This document shows, in pieces, positions 15,044-23,404 of a stretch of 64,000 nt of DNA. Source of the DNA: CAXXOK01 sp963663285 (GTDB taxonomy: Bacteria; Bacillota; Clostridia; Christensenellales; Aristaeellaceae); assembly GCA_963663285.2 (NCBI GenBank), contig CAXXNI010000002.1, forward strand, positions 1,426,001 to 1,490,000, written 5' to 3'. The position numbers were made by a program, and so were the translations under genes. Numbering within the stretch: position 1 is the first letter of the stretch; each line of letters begins with the position of its first letter. The notes under the pieces were generated by a model, which did no database searches, was not told the origin of the DNA, and was given only the letters and a program-made list of their open reading frames with translations.

Positions 15044-15931
15044 TTATTCGGTTACGCCTTCGTAGCCCTTGGCAAGCCAACCATTAATAAAGCCACCGCT
15101 GAGGTTATAGGCATCATAGCCCAAAAGCCGCAGGATTGCCGTGGTCTGGCTCGCGGTCTGGCCGGTGTAGCAGTAAACGATAATCTTTTTATCCATGGGC
15201 AGTTGGCTTTCAAAGTTCTGCTCCATGCCCGCGCCGAAAGGATTGTTGATCGCGCCGGGAACATGGCCAGCTTCAAAGTCCGCAGCCTGCCGTACGGAGT
15301 AGATGAAGTAATCATCCAGTTCCGCTTCGATTACCTCGTTGAGGCTATCGGGCGAGAAATTGTTGTACATGAAGGTAGTGCCGGCTTTGGTCGCCACATC
15401 TTCGAAGTACGCAGTAATGGCAGCCTGCACATCGGGGTCTACATCGTAGGTATCGCCGGGCAGCGTAGCCACATCGGTGGTTACATAGGCTTCAAAGCCT
15501 TCCGCCGCAGAAATGCCGTTGTTGTAGCCGCCCTGTACGTTGGTGGCATATTTGCCCGCAACGTTCAACAATGCGGTGGTCTGGCTCGCGGTCTGGCCGG
15601 TGTAGCAATAAATGTAAAGCTGCACATCATCCGGAATGTTCGCGAGGCTTTCGGCGATCGTGGTGCCAAACGGCACGTTTACAGCGCCCTTTACATGGCT
15701 TTCGGCATAAGCATCGGGCTGACGGATATCCAGAATCAGCATATCTTCGCCGGCGTCGATCTTCGCAAAGAAATCGGGCACCTTGATGGTATACTTGGAA
15801 CCATCATAGTTGGCGAGGTAAGCCATTGCCTTCTCTTTCACCACGGGGGATACCGTCGTTTCGGCAAACGCGACGGCGGACATGGTAGCAACCAGGACCA
15901 GGCACAGTACCAGGGATAACAGCTTCTTCAT
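15044..15931 (-). CDS. Exported double-rhodanese sulfurtransferase
   Basis: The protein has 295 residues. A signal peptide (MKKLLSLVLCLVLVA...AFA) ends near residue 23. Two rhodanese domains follow (about 45-150 and 175-290). Each carries the active-site loop with a catalytic Cys in an identical CYTGQTASQTTA context and the structural motif DIRQPDAYAESHVKGAVNVPFG or its degenerate copy SVRQAADFEAGHVPGAINNPFG. Two active Cys residues are unusual, since most tandem rhodaneses keep only the second. It is probably secreted or wall-associated and moves sulfane sulfur outside the membrane. It is the second gene after another exported rhodanese, 27 bases away. Confidence 0.9.
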   Translation of the reverse strand: MKKLLSLVLCLVLVATMSAVAFAETTVSPVVKEKAMAYLANYDGSKYTIKVPDFFAKIDAGEDMLILDIRQPDAYAESHVKGAVNVPFGTTIAESLANIPDDVQLYIYCYTGQTASQTTALLNVAGKYATNVQGGYNNGISAAEGFEAYVTTDVATLPGDTYDVDPDVQAAITAYFEDVATKAGTTFMYNNFSPDSLNEVIEAELDDYFIYSVRQAADFEAGHVPGAINNPFGAGMEQNFESQLPMDKKIIVYCYTGQTASQTTAILRLLGYDAYNLSGGFINGWLAKGYEGVTE

Positions 15932-15958
15932 GCGGTTCTCTCCTTTGTAAAATGATTA

Positions 15959-16879
15959 TTAAGATGCGTCTTTATTGGTAGGCGCAACGGTACCCGACGG
16001 GATATCCACGGGATAATTGGGATTGGACGACCATTCCAGATAAGCGCCGTCATAAATCTTCAGATTTCTGTAACCCGCATCATATAGGCGCAGGAACACA
16101 GCGGCGGCGCGCATGGAGGTTTGGCAGTACATAATCACTTCATTTTCAGGGCGGATGCCTGCGTTCATATAATTGATACGTGTCGTTTCGATGTTTTTAA
16201 ACGTACCGTCCTTGTAGAAGTTATTGTAATAGTCGAACATAACAGACGATGGGACCTTACCGCTGGTGTAGTACTCCTCATCGGTGCGCACATCCAGCAG
16301 AATCGTGTTCTTGTCAGGTTCGTTTACCTGCGCAAGTACGTCATCAGCAGTCGCAAGCCATGTGGTATCCTTATCGGCCGCCACATACTCCGTAGGCGTT
16401 ACTTCCGGTACGGCGTCGGTCAGCGTGTACCCGGCCGCCTCAATGGCGCTCAGGCCTCCGTCTATCACCAGCACATTCTGGTTCTGATACGTCAGCATCG
16501 TCCAGAAAAAGCGCGCTGCATTCATCTTGTTATCATCATAAACAACAAGCGTCGTTTCGTTGCCAATGCCCTTTTCGCTGAGCAATTTTTGAATCTTATT
16601 CTTTGACGTCAGCATGTTTTTCACGGGCACGTTAATGACAATGTCATCCAGCGTGATGTTAATTGCGCCTTCCACATGCGCGGCGGCGTAGGCTTCTGCC
16701 GACTGCATGTCGACAATGGTTACGTTGTCCTTGCCAAGGTATTGGCTTAAATCTGCCGCGGGGATAATGATTTTCCCGCTCTCTGCATACGTTGAAGTAT
16801 TACAGGCAGTCAGCGCTACGCTCGCAAGCGACAGGCACAACAGAATTGCAATGGTTTTCCACAGTCGTTTTAGTGTCAT
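15959..16879 (-). CDS. Rhodanese-family lipoprotein (thiosulfate sulfurtransferase-like)
   Basis: The protein has 306 residues. The signal peptide ends with the lipobox LTAC (Cys about 26), so it is anchored outside the membrane. Two rhodanese domains span about 35-145 and 165-290. The first has TLVVYDDNKMNAARFFW in place of the Cys loop and is inactive; the second has the active-site loop YCQTSMRAAAVF with Cys. This is the classical thiosulfate/3-mercaptopyruvate sulfurtransferase layout (about 280 residues). It leads the two-gene rhodanese operon. Confidence 0.9.
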   Translation of the reverse strand: MTLKRLWKTIAILLCLSLASVALTACNTSTYAESGKIIIPAADLSQYLGKDNVTIVDMQSAEAYAAAHVEGAINITLDDIVINVPVKNMLTSKNKIQKLLSEKGIGNETTLVVYDDNKMNAARFFWTMLTYQNQNVLVIDGGLSAIEAAGYTLTDAVPEVTPTEYVAADKDTTWLATADDVLAQVNEPDKNTILLDVRTDEEYYTSGKVPSSVMFDYYNNFYKDGTFKNIETTRINYMNAGIRPENEVIMYCQTSMRAAAVFLRLYDAGYRNLKIYDGAYLEWSSNPNYPVDIPSGTVAPTNKDAS

Positions 16880-16914
16880 CTTTTACCCTCCGTTCCCCTT
16901 TGGGCTCTTATGTT

Positions 16915-16945
16915 ATTATACTTGATTCAAGTTTGTTAAGGTAAT
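16915..16945 (-). promoter_or_regulatory. Promoter and palindrome upstream of the rhodanese operon
   Basis: On the minus strand a TATAAT (16915-16920) is preceded by a poor -35 (TTACCT at about 18 bases). A 13-bp palindrome ACTTGA-N-TCAAGT (16920-16932) lies in the spacer, where a regulator would control the polymerase. No regulator can be named. Confidence 0.4.
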
Positions 16946-17083
16946 AACGATATTTAATATACCATACCGCTTGTTTATGCCCCATACACATCTCAGGGTA
17001 TGCTATAATGCAGAGGACGCAACCATTTGCCGCCAATCCTTTGGCTGTATAGCCACCCGGCAGGCATGGAAAGGAATCCGTAA

Positions 17084-18613
17084 ATGCAAACAACACGCAC
17101 GCAGCGCATCATACTGTTGGGCTTTTTACTTGCCTATTTTTGTGCCAACCTTCTTTTTTTAACACGCTATCCGCTGGTACATTCCGATGAAAGCTGGCTG
17201 GGTGGGCTGACCCGTAATATGTTGGCACAAAACTACGCCGGGGTAACGGAACCGTTTTTCGATTTAAAACCCCGGTATCCGCATGCGATTAAAATTCTTT
17301 TTCATTTGCTGCAAATGCCTTTTATACTTGTGTTTGGGTATTCGGTCTTTGCGCTTCGGCTGCTATCGCTTATTGCGGGCATCGCCGCACTGTATCTTTT
17401 TTACCGTTGCTGCCGCACAGTAGCTTCTTTCCGTTTATCGCTTGGTTTGACGGTATTGGTTTCGTTAAACAGCCAATTTATCGCCGCCGCGCATACCGCA
17501 CGACAGGAAATATTATTGCTCTGTATGCTGCTTGCGCTTATGCTGACGCTGCTGAACCACCGGGGCAAGCTTTCCATCCGACTGGCAGTCAAGCTGGGAA
17601 TACTTACCGGGATAAGCGTGGGCTTGCACCCCAACAGTTTCTTGTTGGCCGCTGGATGCGGAAGCGCCCTGCTTATGCTCATGCTGCTCAAGCGGCGCTT
17701 GCAATGGAAGGTGTTGCTATCGTATATCGCCGTTACAGGTGGTATAGCTCTAGTTCTCGTCGGCATCAGTTATTTGTTCGATCGTCAGTTTATCCCCCAC
17801 TATATGCGCTATGGCGAGACGGAGTTTGATTTGCTGGTGCCCGTTGGCAATAAATTCAGTCAGGTCTTTGCCTATCTGCAGCGTTTATGGCTCGGGCAAA
17901 GCGGTACCTATACCCTGCCGGATTTGAAACCACAACTGATTCTATGCACACTCACGGTACTGATCGGCGCCATACAGGCAATACGGACAAAGGCATACGC
18001 GCTGGTAACCGGCTTGGGGTTTATCGCCGGAACGCTGATCGCCACCATCCTTATCGGGCGGTACAATCAATTAAGCGCTATTTTGTGGATGTTCCCCTGC
18101 CTGTTGCTGCTTGCTCCGCTCTGCGCCGGGCAGAAGCTGTGCAAGTTCGGCATCCCTGTGCTTGCAACAGTTTTCATTTGGGCTTCCATAGGCCCTGTGA
18201 TGCAGGCTTATCAATACGCATACGATGATTATACAACTAACATTGCTACGTATGTCTCGCCGGGCACGAAAACGCTGGCCAACCTAAACACCGGGTTCTA
18301 TTTTGATAACGACGCTCTATTAGATGTTCGTAACCTTACCTATTTAAAGGAAAACGGACTTACCTTTGCCGATTATGTGCACAGCCGGGGTATCCGCGTT
18401 ATTATCTGGTCGGATGAAATGGACTATATCTACAACCATCGGCCCAGCTTTAACGTACTGTACGGCAACCCGCGCTATGTGCCTGAAGTTGAAGATTTTC
18501 TAGCTGAGCATTGTTCCCTGCTGGGCAGCTTTAACGCACCCGGTTACGGTATGCGGATTGTACAGGAACTTGGCAATCCCTGTACGGTATACATATATCA
18601 AGTCAATCCCTGA
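17084..18613 (+). CDS. Multi-pass membrane glycosyltransferase (GT39/GT83/ArnT-like)
   Basis: The protein has 509 residues. About ten to twelve membrane helices fill residues 8-375, followed by a soluble C-terminal domain of roughly 130 residues. The first extracytoplasmic loop has HSDESWLGGLTRNM, the Asp-Glu catalytic motif of GT-C enzymes that use lipid-linked sugars, followed by FDLKPRYPHAIKILFH. Such enzymes transfer a sugar from an undecaprenyl- or polyprenyl-phosphate donor to a surface acceptor. The acceptor is unknown. Its 3' end overlaps the convergent ABC ATPase gene by 11 bases. A GT2 enzyme of dolichol-phosphate-mannose-synthase type, which could make the lipid-linked donor, is encoded 4 kb away at 22315. 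Confidence 0.75.
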   Translation: MQTTRTQRIILLGFLLAYFCANLLFLTRYPLVHSDESWLGGLTRNMLAQNYAGVTEPFFDLKPRYPHAIKILFHLLQMPFILVFGYSVFALRLLSLIAGIAALYLFYRCCRTVASFRLSLGLTVLVSLNSQFIAAAHTARQEILLLCMLLALMLTLLNHRGKLSIRLAVKLGILTGISVGLHPNSFLLAAGCGSALLMLMLLKRRLQWKVLLSYIAVTGGIALVLVGISYLFDRQFIPHYMRYGETEFDLLVPVGNKFSQVFAYLQRLWLGQSGTYTLPDLKPQLILCTLTVLIGAIQAIRTKAYALVTGLGFIAGTLIATILIGRYNQLSAILWMFPCLLLLAPLCAGQKLCKFGIPVLATVFIWASIGPVMQAYQYAYDDYTTNIATYVSPGTKTLANLNTGFYFDNDALLDVRNLTYLKENGLTFADYVHSRGIRVIIWSDEMDYIYNHRPSFNVLYGNPRYVPEVEDFLAEHCSLLGSFNAPGYGMRIVQELGNPCTVYIYQVNP

Positions 18614-19307
18614 TAAACTTGCGTAATTGATCGGCCATTCCCTCACCTTGATTTTTCATCAAAGCATAAATACCCCGTTGATCCGCTTTCATCAGGGCAA
18701 TATCCGTCGCCATTTCCACAGCCTCGTCTAAATCATGCGTCACCAGCACCACGGCTGCGCCTGTTGCTTTGGTAAGCGTTCGTAAGGATTCCCGCGCGCT
18801 TTGGCGGGAAAATTCGTCCAAACTGGAAAAGGGCTCATCCAGCAGCAACGCTTTCGGCGCGAGCGCCATGGCGCGCGCCATCGCACCGCGCTGTTTCATG
18901 CCTCCGGAAAGCTGGTATGGGTATTTTTCCGCAGAATCTTCCAATCCCATTTCAGCAAGACAACGCAAAGCCAGCTCCCGCGCCGCGTCCCGCTTCAGCT
19001 CCGGCCGGGTCTTTTTAAGTGCATATTGAATATTCTTGCGCAAGGAAAACCACGGAAAAAGCTGATCGAAGCTTTGAAATACCATTAAGCGGTCTTTATC
19101 CGGGAAGAGTGCCTTTCGCTCATCCAGCCAGATGCAACCATCGTCCGGTGGTAAAAAACCGGCCAGCATACGCAGCAGCGTGGTTTTTCCGCAGCCGGAG
19201 CGGCCAACGATTGCGAGGGTCTCACCGCTTTCTACGCTAAAACTCACATCCCGCAGTACATTCTGCCCGTTAAATGTTTTACACAGGCGATCCGCGATTA
19301 GTTTCAC
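18603..19307 (-). CDS. ABC transporter ATP-binding protein (SsuB/TauB-like)
   Basis: The protein has 234 residues from a GTG at 19307 that overlaps the permease stop (GTGA), with GGAGGAGG about eight bases before it. A longer frame exists upstream but has no such site. Walker A is GRSGCGKTT, the Q-loop VFQSFDQLFPW, the ABC signature LSGGMKQRGAMARAM, Walker B LLLDEPFSSLDE and the H-switch VTHDLDEA. The SFDQLFPW and GGMKQR forms are those of nitrate/sulfonate/taurine importers. It is the last gene of a five-gene minus-strand operon. Confidence 0.92.
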   Translation of the reverse strand: MKLIADRLCKTFNGQNVLRDVSFSVESGETLAIVGRSGCGKTTLLRMLAGFLPPDDGCIWLDERKALFPDKDRLMVFQSFDQLFPWFSLRKNIQYALKKTRPELKRDAARELALRCLAEMGLEDSAEKYPYQLSGGMKQRGAMARAMALAPKALLLDEPFSSLDEFSRQSARESLRTLTKATGAAVVLVTHDLDEAVEMATDIALMKADQRGIYALMKNQGEGMADQLRKFIRD

Positions 19308-20116
19308 GCTTCCGCCTCCTCCGCCGATGCGCTCCATTTGCGCAGCGTATTTTTTTCCAACCGTTCAAATACAAGGCCTTCCATCAGCATACCGATAACG
19401 GCCACCAGCAAAATGCCCGCAAAAAGTCCGGCGGTATTCATCATCGTACGTTGTTTAAAAATATACCATCCCACGCCGCCGTAAGCACCGATCGCGCCAA
19501 AAACCATCTCCGCGCTGATGAGCGCACGCCATGCGCGCGCCCAGCCAATACGGAAGCCGGAAAGCAGCTGCGAAAAGGAAGCCGGTAAAAGAATTTCCAA
19601 TATAATGCTCAAGCGGCTCATGGAAAAATTACGTCCCAAATCAGTATACAGCGAAGGCGCATCCTTCATGCCGCTTTGCAGGCTGAGCAAAATCGGCCAC
19701 AGGCTGGCGTGCACAATCACCATGGTCACGGCTGGAGTGCCTGTGCCAAACCAGATGACGATCAGCGGCAGCAGTGCCATACCCGGCAGCGGGTGCGCCA
19801 TAACTGTAAGCGCATCGGTCATCCGGTCTACAAAGGGCGAAAGCCGCGCCGTGATACCAAGTAACAACGCCAGAAGGAGGCTAATGAAAAAGCCCACTGC
19901 AATCACGCCCAGTGAAAACAACGTTTGCAACAGCAGCGTGCCTTGGGTAAGCCCTAACCACAAGGCTTTTGCGACTTGCTCCACCGGCGGCAGCAGCAGG
20001 GGCGATAAACCGCCCCACGTCGCCACAGCCTCCCAGCCTAAAAGGAGCAACGTGAAAAAGAACATCCGGCTTACCCAGCGTTTACGGTAAAACGCCTGTA
20101 CCGCTTTTTGCCACAT
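19304..20116 (-). CDS. ABC transporter permease (SsuC/TauC-like)
   Basis: The protein has 270 residues with six membrane helices. The EAA loop (ALISAEMVFGAIGAYGGVGWYIF) and the late helix MMNTAGLFAGILLVAVIGMLM are characteristic of BPD_transp_1 permeases of the SsuC/TauC group. Its ATG overlaps the binding-protein stop (TAATG), so the two are translationally coupled. The transported compound is not evident; the family covers sulfonates, nitrate, pyrimidine precursors and others. Confidence 0.92.
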   Translation of the reverse strand: MWQKAVQAFYRKRWVSRMFFFTLLLLGWEAVATWGGLSPLLLPPVEQVAKALWLGLTQGTLLLQTLFSLGVIAVGFFISLLLALLLGITARLSPFVDRMTDALTVMAHPLPGMALLPLIVIWFGTGTPAVTMVIVHASLWPILLSLQSGMKDAPSLYTDLGRNFSMSRLSIILEILLPASFSQLLSGFRIGWARAWRALISAEMVFGAIGAYGGVGWYIFKQRTMMNTAGLFAGILLVAVIGMLMEGLVFERLEKNTLRKWSASAEEAEA

Positions 20117-21069
20117 TACGGTGACACCTCCACACCCGGGAAAGCGTATTCCTCCGCCGAAGGCGCTTTGGTTAATAACCCCATTTCCACCATCGCCGCC
20201 GCCAGCTTATCCACACCGTTCAATTTCGTACCGTATATAGTACCGCCATAGCACATTGCAGAAAGCAGCATGCTTTCCTCTACACCATATACCGGCGCCA
20301 GTTTTGCTGCCGCAGCCGGCAGATCGGCATTGATCTCCCCAATCGATTCATCCAGGCATGTTAAAAACGCATCGTATACGGTGCGATGTTCCTCATACAA
20401 GCCGGTATTGGCCACACCGCAAATAAAGGTAAATGAGCTGCCCATAACTTCTTGCCCGGTTAGTATTTTGTGCATACCGTTTTCCAATTCCAAATCAGCA
20501 TAGGGCGGCGTGGTGATGTGCAATACGATTTCCCCGCCTGCCAGCATTGCGCTCATCGCATCCGGATGAGAAAGCGAAACCAGCTGTTTATCAAAGTATT
20601 CCGGATCGCCAAACTGCTGCTCCGCAGCCATACAGAGCAGAATGTGCTGCGTACACCCGGGGCTTAAAATCGCAATACGGTCCTCCGGCGTAATATCCGC
20701 CAGCGACTGAATATCCTCCCGGTTCGTAACAAAGGAAACTTCATTGGCGGAAAGTGCGGAAAAACACTTCCACTCCATGCCGGTATCTACGCCCAGCAAC
20801 ATGGGGCCGATACCCATAAATCCAATATCAATATCCCCCGCCAGCATTCCTTCTCGGATTGCCGTGGGCCCGCCAAGCTGTACCCATTCCACTTCCACAT
20901 CCGGCAAGGCTTTTTCCAGCAAGCCTTCGTCCTTCATCACCTGTATGGGCGCGTAGGCGATGCCGAATTGTTCGGCAATGGTCAGTTTGGTTTTTTCCTT
21001 CGTGCCGCATGCAGACAGTAAAGGCAAAAGCAGTAAAACACAAAAAAGAAGCGCCATCCTCTTTCTCAT
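20116..21069 (-). CDS. NMT1/SsuA-type substrate-binding lipoprotein
   Basis: The protein has 317 residues from the ATG at 21069, which GGAGAGG precedes by nine bases; an earlier ATG at 21087 lacks a site. The lipobox is LLSAC (Cys about 21). The mature part follows the NMT1/THI5-like fold: TIAEQFGIAYAPIQVMKDEGLLEKAL, the WVQLGGPTAIREGMLAGDIDIGFMG segment and CFSALSANEVSFVTN. It delivers substrate to the SsuBC-like pair downstream. Co-operonic genes for an ATP-grasp ligase and a GT2 are unusual partners and hint that the ligand is not simply a sulfonate. Confidence 0.88.
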   Translation of the reverse strand: MRKRMALLFCVLLLLPLLSACGTKEKTKLTIAEQFGIAYAPIQVMKDEGLLEKALPDVEVEWVQLGGPTAIREGMLAGDIDIGFMGIGPMLLGVDTGMEWKCFSALSANEVSFVTNREDIQSLADITPEDRIAILSPGCTQHILLCMAAEQQFGDPEYFDKQLVSLSHPDAMSAMLAGGEIVLHITTPPYADLELENGMHKILTGQEVMGSSFTFICGVANTGLYEEHRTVYDAFLTCLDESIGEINADLPAAAAKLAPVYGVEESMLLSAMCYGGTIYGTKLNGVDKLAAAMVEMGLLTKAPSAEEYAFPGVEVSP

Positions 21070-21073
21070 CGGT

Positions 21074-22318
21074 CTATTCCTCTCCATCGTATGTTCTGGG
21101 TATTACCATCAGCCGTCCGTTTTCATCCAGGACTTCCAGCGTCTTGTAGAATGCCAGCACACGCTCGTCCATATCGCCATTCTCCGTAACCAGCACGCAA
21201 TGGCCGAAACGTGCCGTCGCGTTTTCCAGCGGCGGCAGTACGCTGCCCAGGTGGTAGTTATAACCGGCGGCAAGTACCCCCGGCATCGCAAGCAGCGTAG
21301 CAAGCGGCGTAATGCTTGTTACGGTTCCCGGATGGCAAAACGGCATTTGCACCGAAACCTGCCGGTTGTTCGCAACCGCATTCTGCTTTTGCAGCACAGT
21401 TACATCAACCGGCTGGCCCATCGCACTCTGAATCACTGCTTCCAGTATATCAAAACCCGTCAGCCATGGGATAAACACATCTTCAAACGCACCGCCGACC
21501 CGGCAAGCCGCTTCGTTGACTACGATACCTTCATCGCCCACTAAGAACTGAATATACAAAGGTCCTTCCGTAGCACCGAGTGCTGTTGCAACCTGTTCCG
21601 CCATCTGGTTTACCTGCTCTGTATACTCCGTAAAAATGCTGGGATAGCGGTGCGCGCCGCAAATGCCGATATGCAGGGGATCGTTAATCAATTGGCGGTC
21701 GGTCAGGGTAAGCGGGTACAACCGTCCCTCTGCAAGATAGCCGGAATATGTAATTTCTTTGGAAGGATAGTAGCTCTCCACCAAAGCGGTATCCTCTCTG
21801 GAAAAGGCAAGCGTATCCGGCAGCCGGGCAATTGCTTCCCCGGCTGAGTTCACCTTAAAAACACCGCGCTGCCCCTGTGAGTCCAGCGGTTTCATTACCA
21901 GCGGCGCTTGCAGCTTCCGTAACGCCGATGCGGTTTGCCCCTGCCGTAAAAACGCAAAGGGAACGTGCGGAACATTATAGCGGATGAACGCATCCTTCAT
22001 AGCACGTTTGTTGGTCGCCCGCAAAGCGGTGTGTACGGTAACCGGGCTGGGCAGCCCCAGGGCTTCCGCCACACAAGCCGCCGTATACACCGGCTGATCC
22101 GTCCCCGTTGTGCAGACGCCGTCTATGCGGTGCGTACGCGCTGCCTCTATACAGGCGGGTATGTCAAACGTACTTACCCGGATATGCTCATCGCAGATCT
22201 CCGCGGCTGGAGGATGTGCTAAATAGTCAATCAATAATACGCGATACCCCATCGCTTTTGCTTTTACCGCTGCATTCAACTGGCATTGCGATCCGCCCAA
22301 CAGCATCAGGGTTTTCAT
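21074..22318 (-). CDS. ATP-grasp ligase of unknown substrate
   Basis: The protein has 414 residues: an N-terminal pre-ATP-grasp Rossmann part (MLLGGSQCQLNAAVKAKAMGYRVLLIDY), then an ATP-grasp fold (about 110-320). Visible in it are APLVMKPLDSQGQRGVFKV (the Lys and Gly-rich P-loop-like turn), VESYYPSKEITYSGYL and the metal-binding IVVNEAACRVGGAFEDV. The C-terminal 90 residues resemble the closing beta domain of PurK/LAL-type enzymes. It should join a carboxylate to an amine via an acylphosphate. The substrates are unknown. The start overlaps the GT2 stop (ATGA), and the gene runs into the binding-protein gene. Confidence 0.85.
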   Translation of the reverse strand: MKTLMLLGGSQCQLNAAVKAKAMGYRVLLIDYLAHPPAAEICDEHIRVSTFDIPACIEAARTHRIDGVCTTGTDQPVYTAACVAEALGLPSPVTVHTALRATNKRAMKDAFIRYNVPHVPFAFLRQGQTASALRKLQAPLVMKPLDSQGQRGVFKVNSAGEAIARLPDTLAFSREDTALVESYYPSKEITYSGYLAEGRLYPLTLTDRQLINDPLHIGICGAHRYPSIFTEYTEQVNQMAEQVATALGATEGPLYIQFLVGDEGIVVNEAACRVGGAFEDVFIPWLTGFDILEAVIQSAMGQPVDVTVLQKQNAVANNRQVSVQMPFCHPGTVTSITPLATLLAMPGVLAAGYNYHLGSVLPPLENATARFGHCVLVTENGDMDERVLAFYKTLEVLDENGRLMVIPRTYDGEE

Positions 22319-23055
22319 TCTTCTTTTCCTCCCGTGATGGCTTTGGGTCTGGGCTTCGCCTTATGTATCAAAAGAAAACAGCGTCCCAGCGGTGTATAAT
22401 GAACAAACAGCCCAGTATAGAGCCGTGTTAGTGACCGCAGCGTATACCGGGAAGGGGCTGCTGTCGACGGGCGGTACTGCACACAGGCGACTTTTGGCTT
22501 TATACGCATTGCTGCCGCCGAGAGATAGATAAAACCGTCCGTCTCCGGTGCAAGGCTATGTGCCAAAGCTCCCGTCATCACCCTGTACGCGCTCGCACGC
22601 ATACCACGGGGCATCCCTAAAAACAAAGCAAAAAGCGCATCGCGAAAGAGTGTGCCCAACCTGCGCCAAAGGGATCGTCCAGAACCAACCGGTACCGCAT
22701 AGCACAGATCTACACCCTGCGCGACAACCCGGATCATATCCGGCAATATCTTCACAGGGTGTGCTCCATCGTCGTCCATCGTTACGATGTAATCACAATC
22801 CGTCAATTTATTGATGCCAAGATACAACGCTTTCTGCTGTCCTACGTTATCAGGCAGTATCAGCGCGGATACTTCGCTGTGCATCGCTTCCAGCTTTTGT
22901 ACCATGATTCGGTCGGCTTTGCCTCCGCCGTCCGCCACCAGCGCGATACGGCAATCAAATGGCGTTTCCTTAATCAAATCAAGTATATTCTCCACCACGC
23001 CCGCAACAGTACGGTCGCCATGGTAGACAGGGATCACCACGCCCAAGGTTATCAT
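22315..23055 (-). CDS. Family 2 glycosyltransferase (polyprenyl-phosphate sugar synthase-like)
   Basis: The protein has 246 residues with a GT-A fold: VVIPVYHGDRTVAGVVENIL at the start, GQQKALYLGINKLTDCDYIVTMDDDGAHP with the DXD metal site, and the later GMPRGMRASAYRVM. There is no C-terminal membrane domain. The layout is that of dolichol/undecaprenyl-phosphate mannose or glucose synthases. It is the first gene of the operon with the ATP-grasp ligase and the ABC transporter. It could charge the lipid carrier used by the GT-C enzyme at 17084. Confidence 0.85.
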   Translation of the reverse strand: MITLGVVIPVYHGDRTVAGVVENILDLIKETPFDCRIALVADGGGKADRIMVQKLEAMHSEVSALILPDNVGQQKALYLGINKLTDCDYIVTMDDDGAHPVKILPDMIRVVAQGVDLCYAVPVGSGRSLWRRLGTLFRDALFALFLGMPRGMRASAYRVMTGALAHSLAPETDGFIYLSAAAMRIKPKVACVQYRPSTAAPSRYTLRSLTRLYTGLFVHYTPLGRCFLLIHKAKPRPKAITGGKEE

Positions 23056-23164
23056 TTACTCACCCTGCTGTTTGCACGCCTTGTTTATGGGCGCGATATA
23101 CGTAAAAATCCCGCTTGCCCCACATACCCGCGCGTGCTACAATTCTAAAAAAGGAGGGGATACC

Positions 23165-23404
23165 ATGTACCGTCTCGATTGTTTAGGGGATATATGCCCC
23201 CTGCCGCTAATGAAACTGATGCAGTTTAACGAACAGCTCAGCCGGGGAGAAAGCGTGACGGTAATTACCGATCACAGCTGCACATGCGAGTCCCTGCTAT
23301 CCTACTGTCAAAAGCAGCATATCGGCGCAAAAGTAAACGAGCCGATACCCGGTGTGTGGGAAATTACCATTTCCCATGATTTCGACGCTAACAAATCGTC
23401 GTAG
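23165..23404 (+). CDS. TusA-family sulfur carrier
   Basis: The protein has 79 residues from the ATG at 23165 preceded by AAGGAGGGG. It has the TusA motif at the N-terminus: RLDCLGDICPLPLMKLMQ, with the active Cys in CPLP, and then the VTVITDHSCTCESLLSYCQKQ segment. It carries persulfide sulfur between partners. The 3' end overlaps the convergent LysR gene by 17 bases. Another TusA lies at 25414. Confidence 0.92.
   Translation: MYRLDCLGDICPLPLMKLMQFNEQLSRGESVTVITDHSCTCESLLSYCQKQHIGAKVNEPIPGVWEITISHDFDANKSS

Noticed and set aside
15023..15919. Open frame on the plus strand opposite the double rhodanese
   Set aside because: The minus-strand gene has a signal peptide and two rhodanese loops; the other frame is an antisense artefact.
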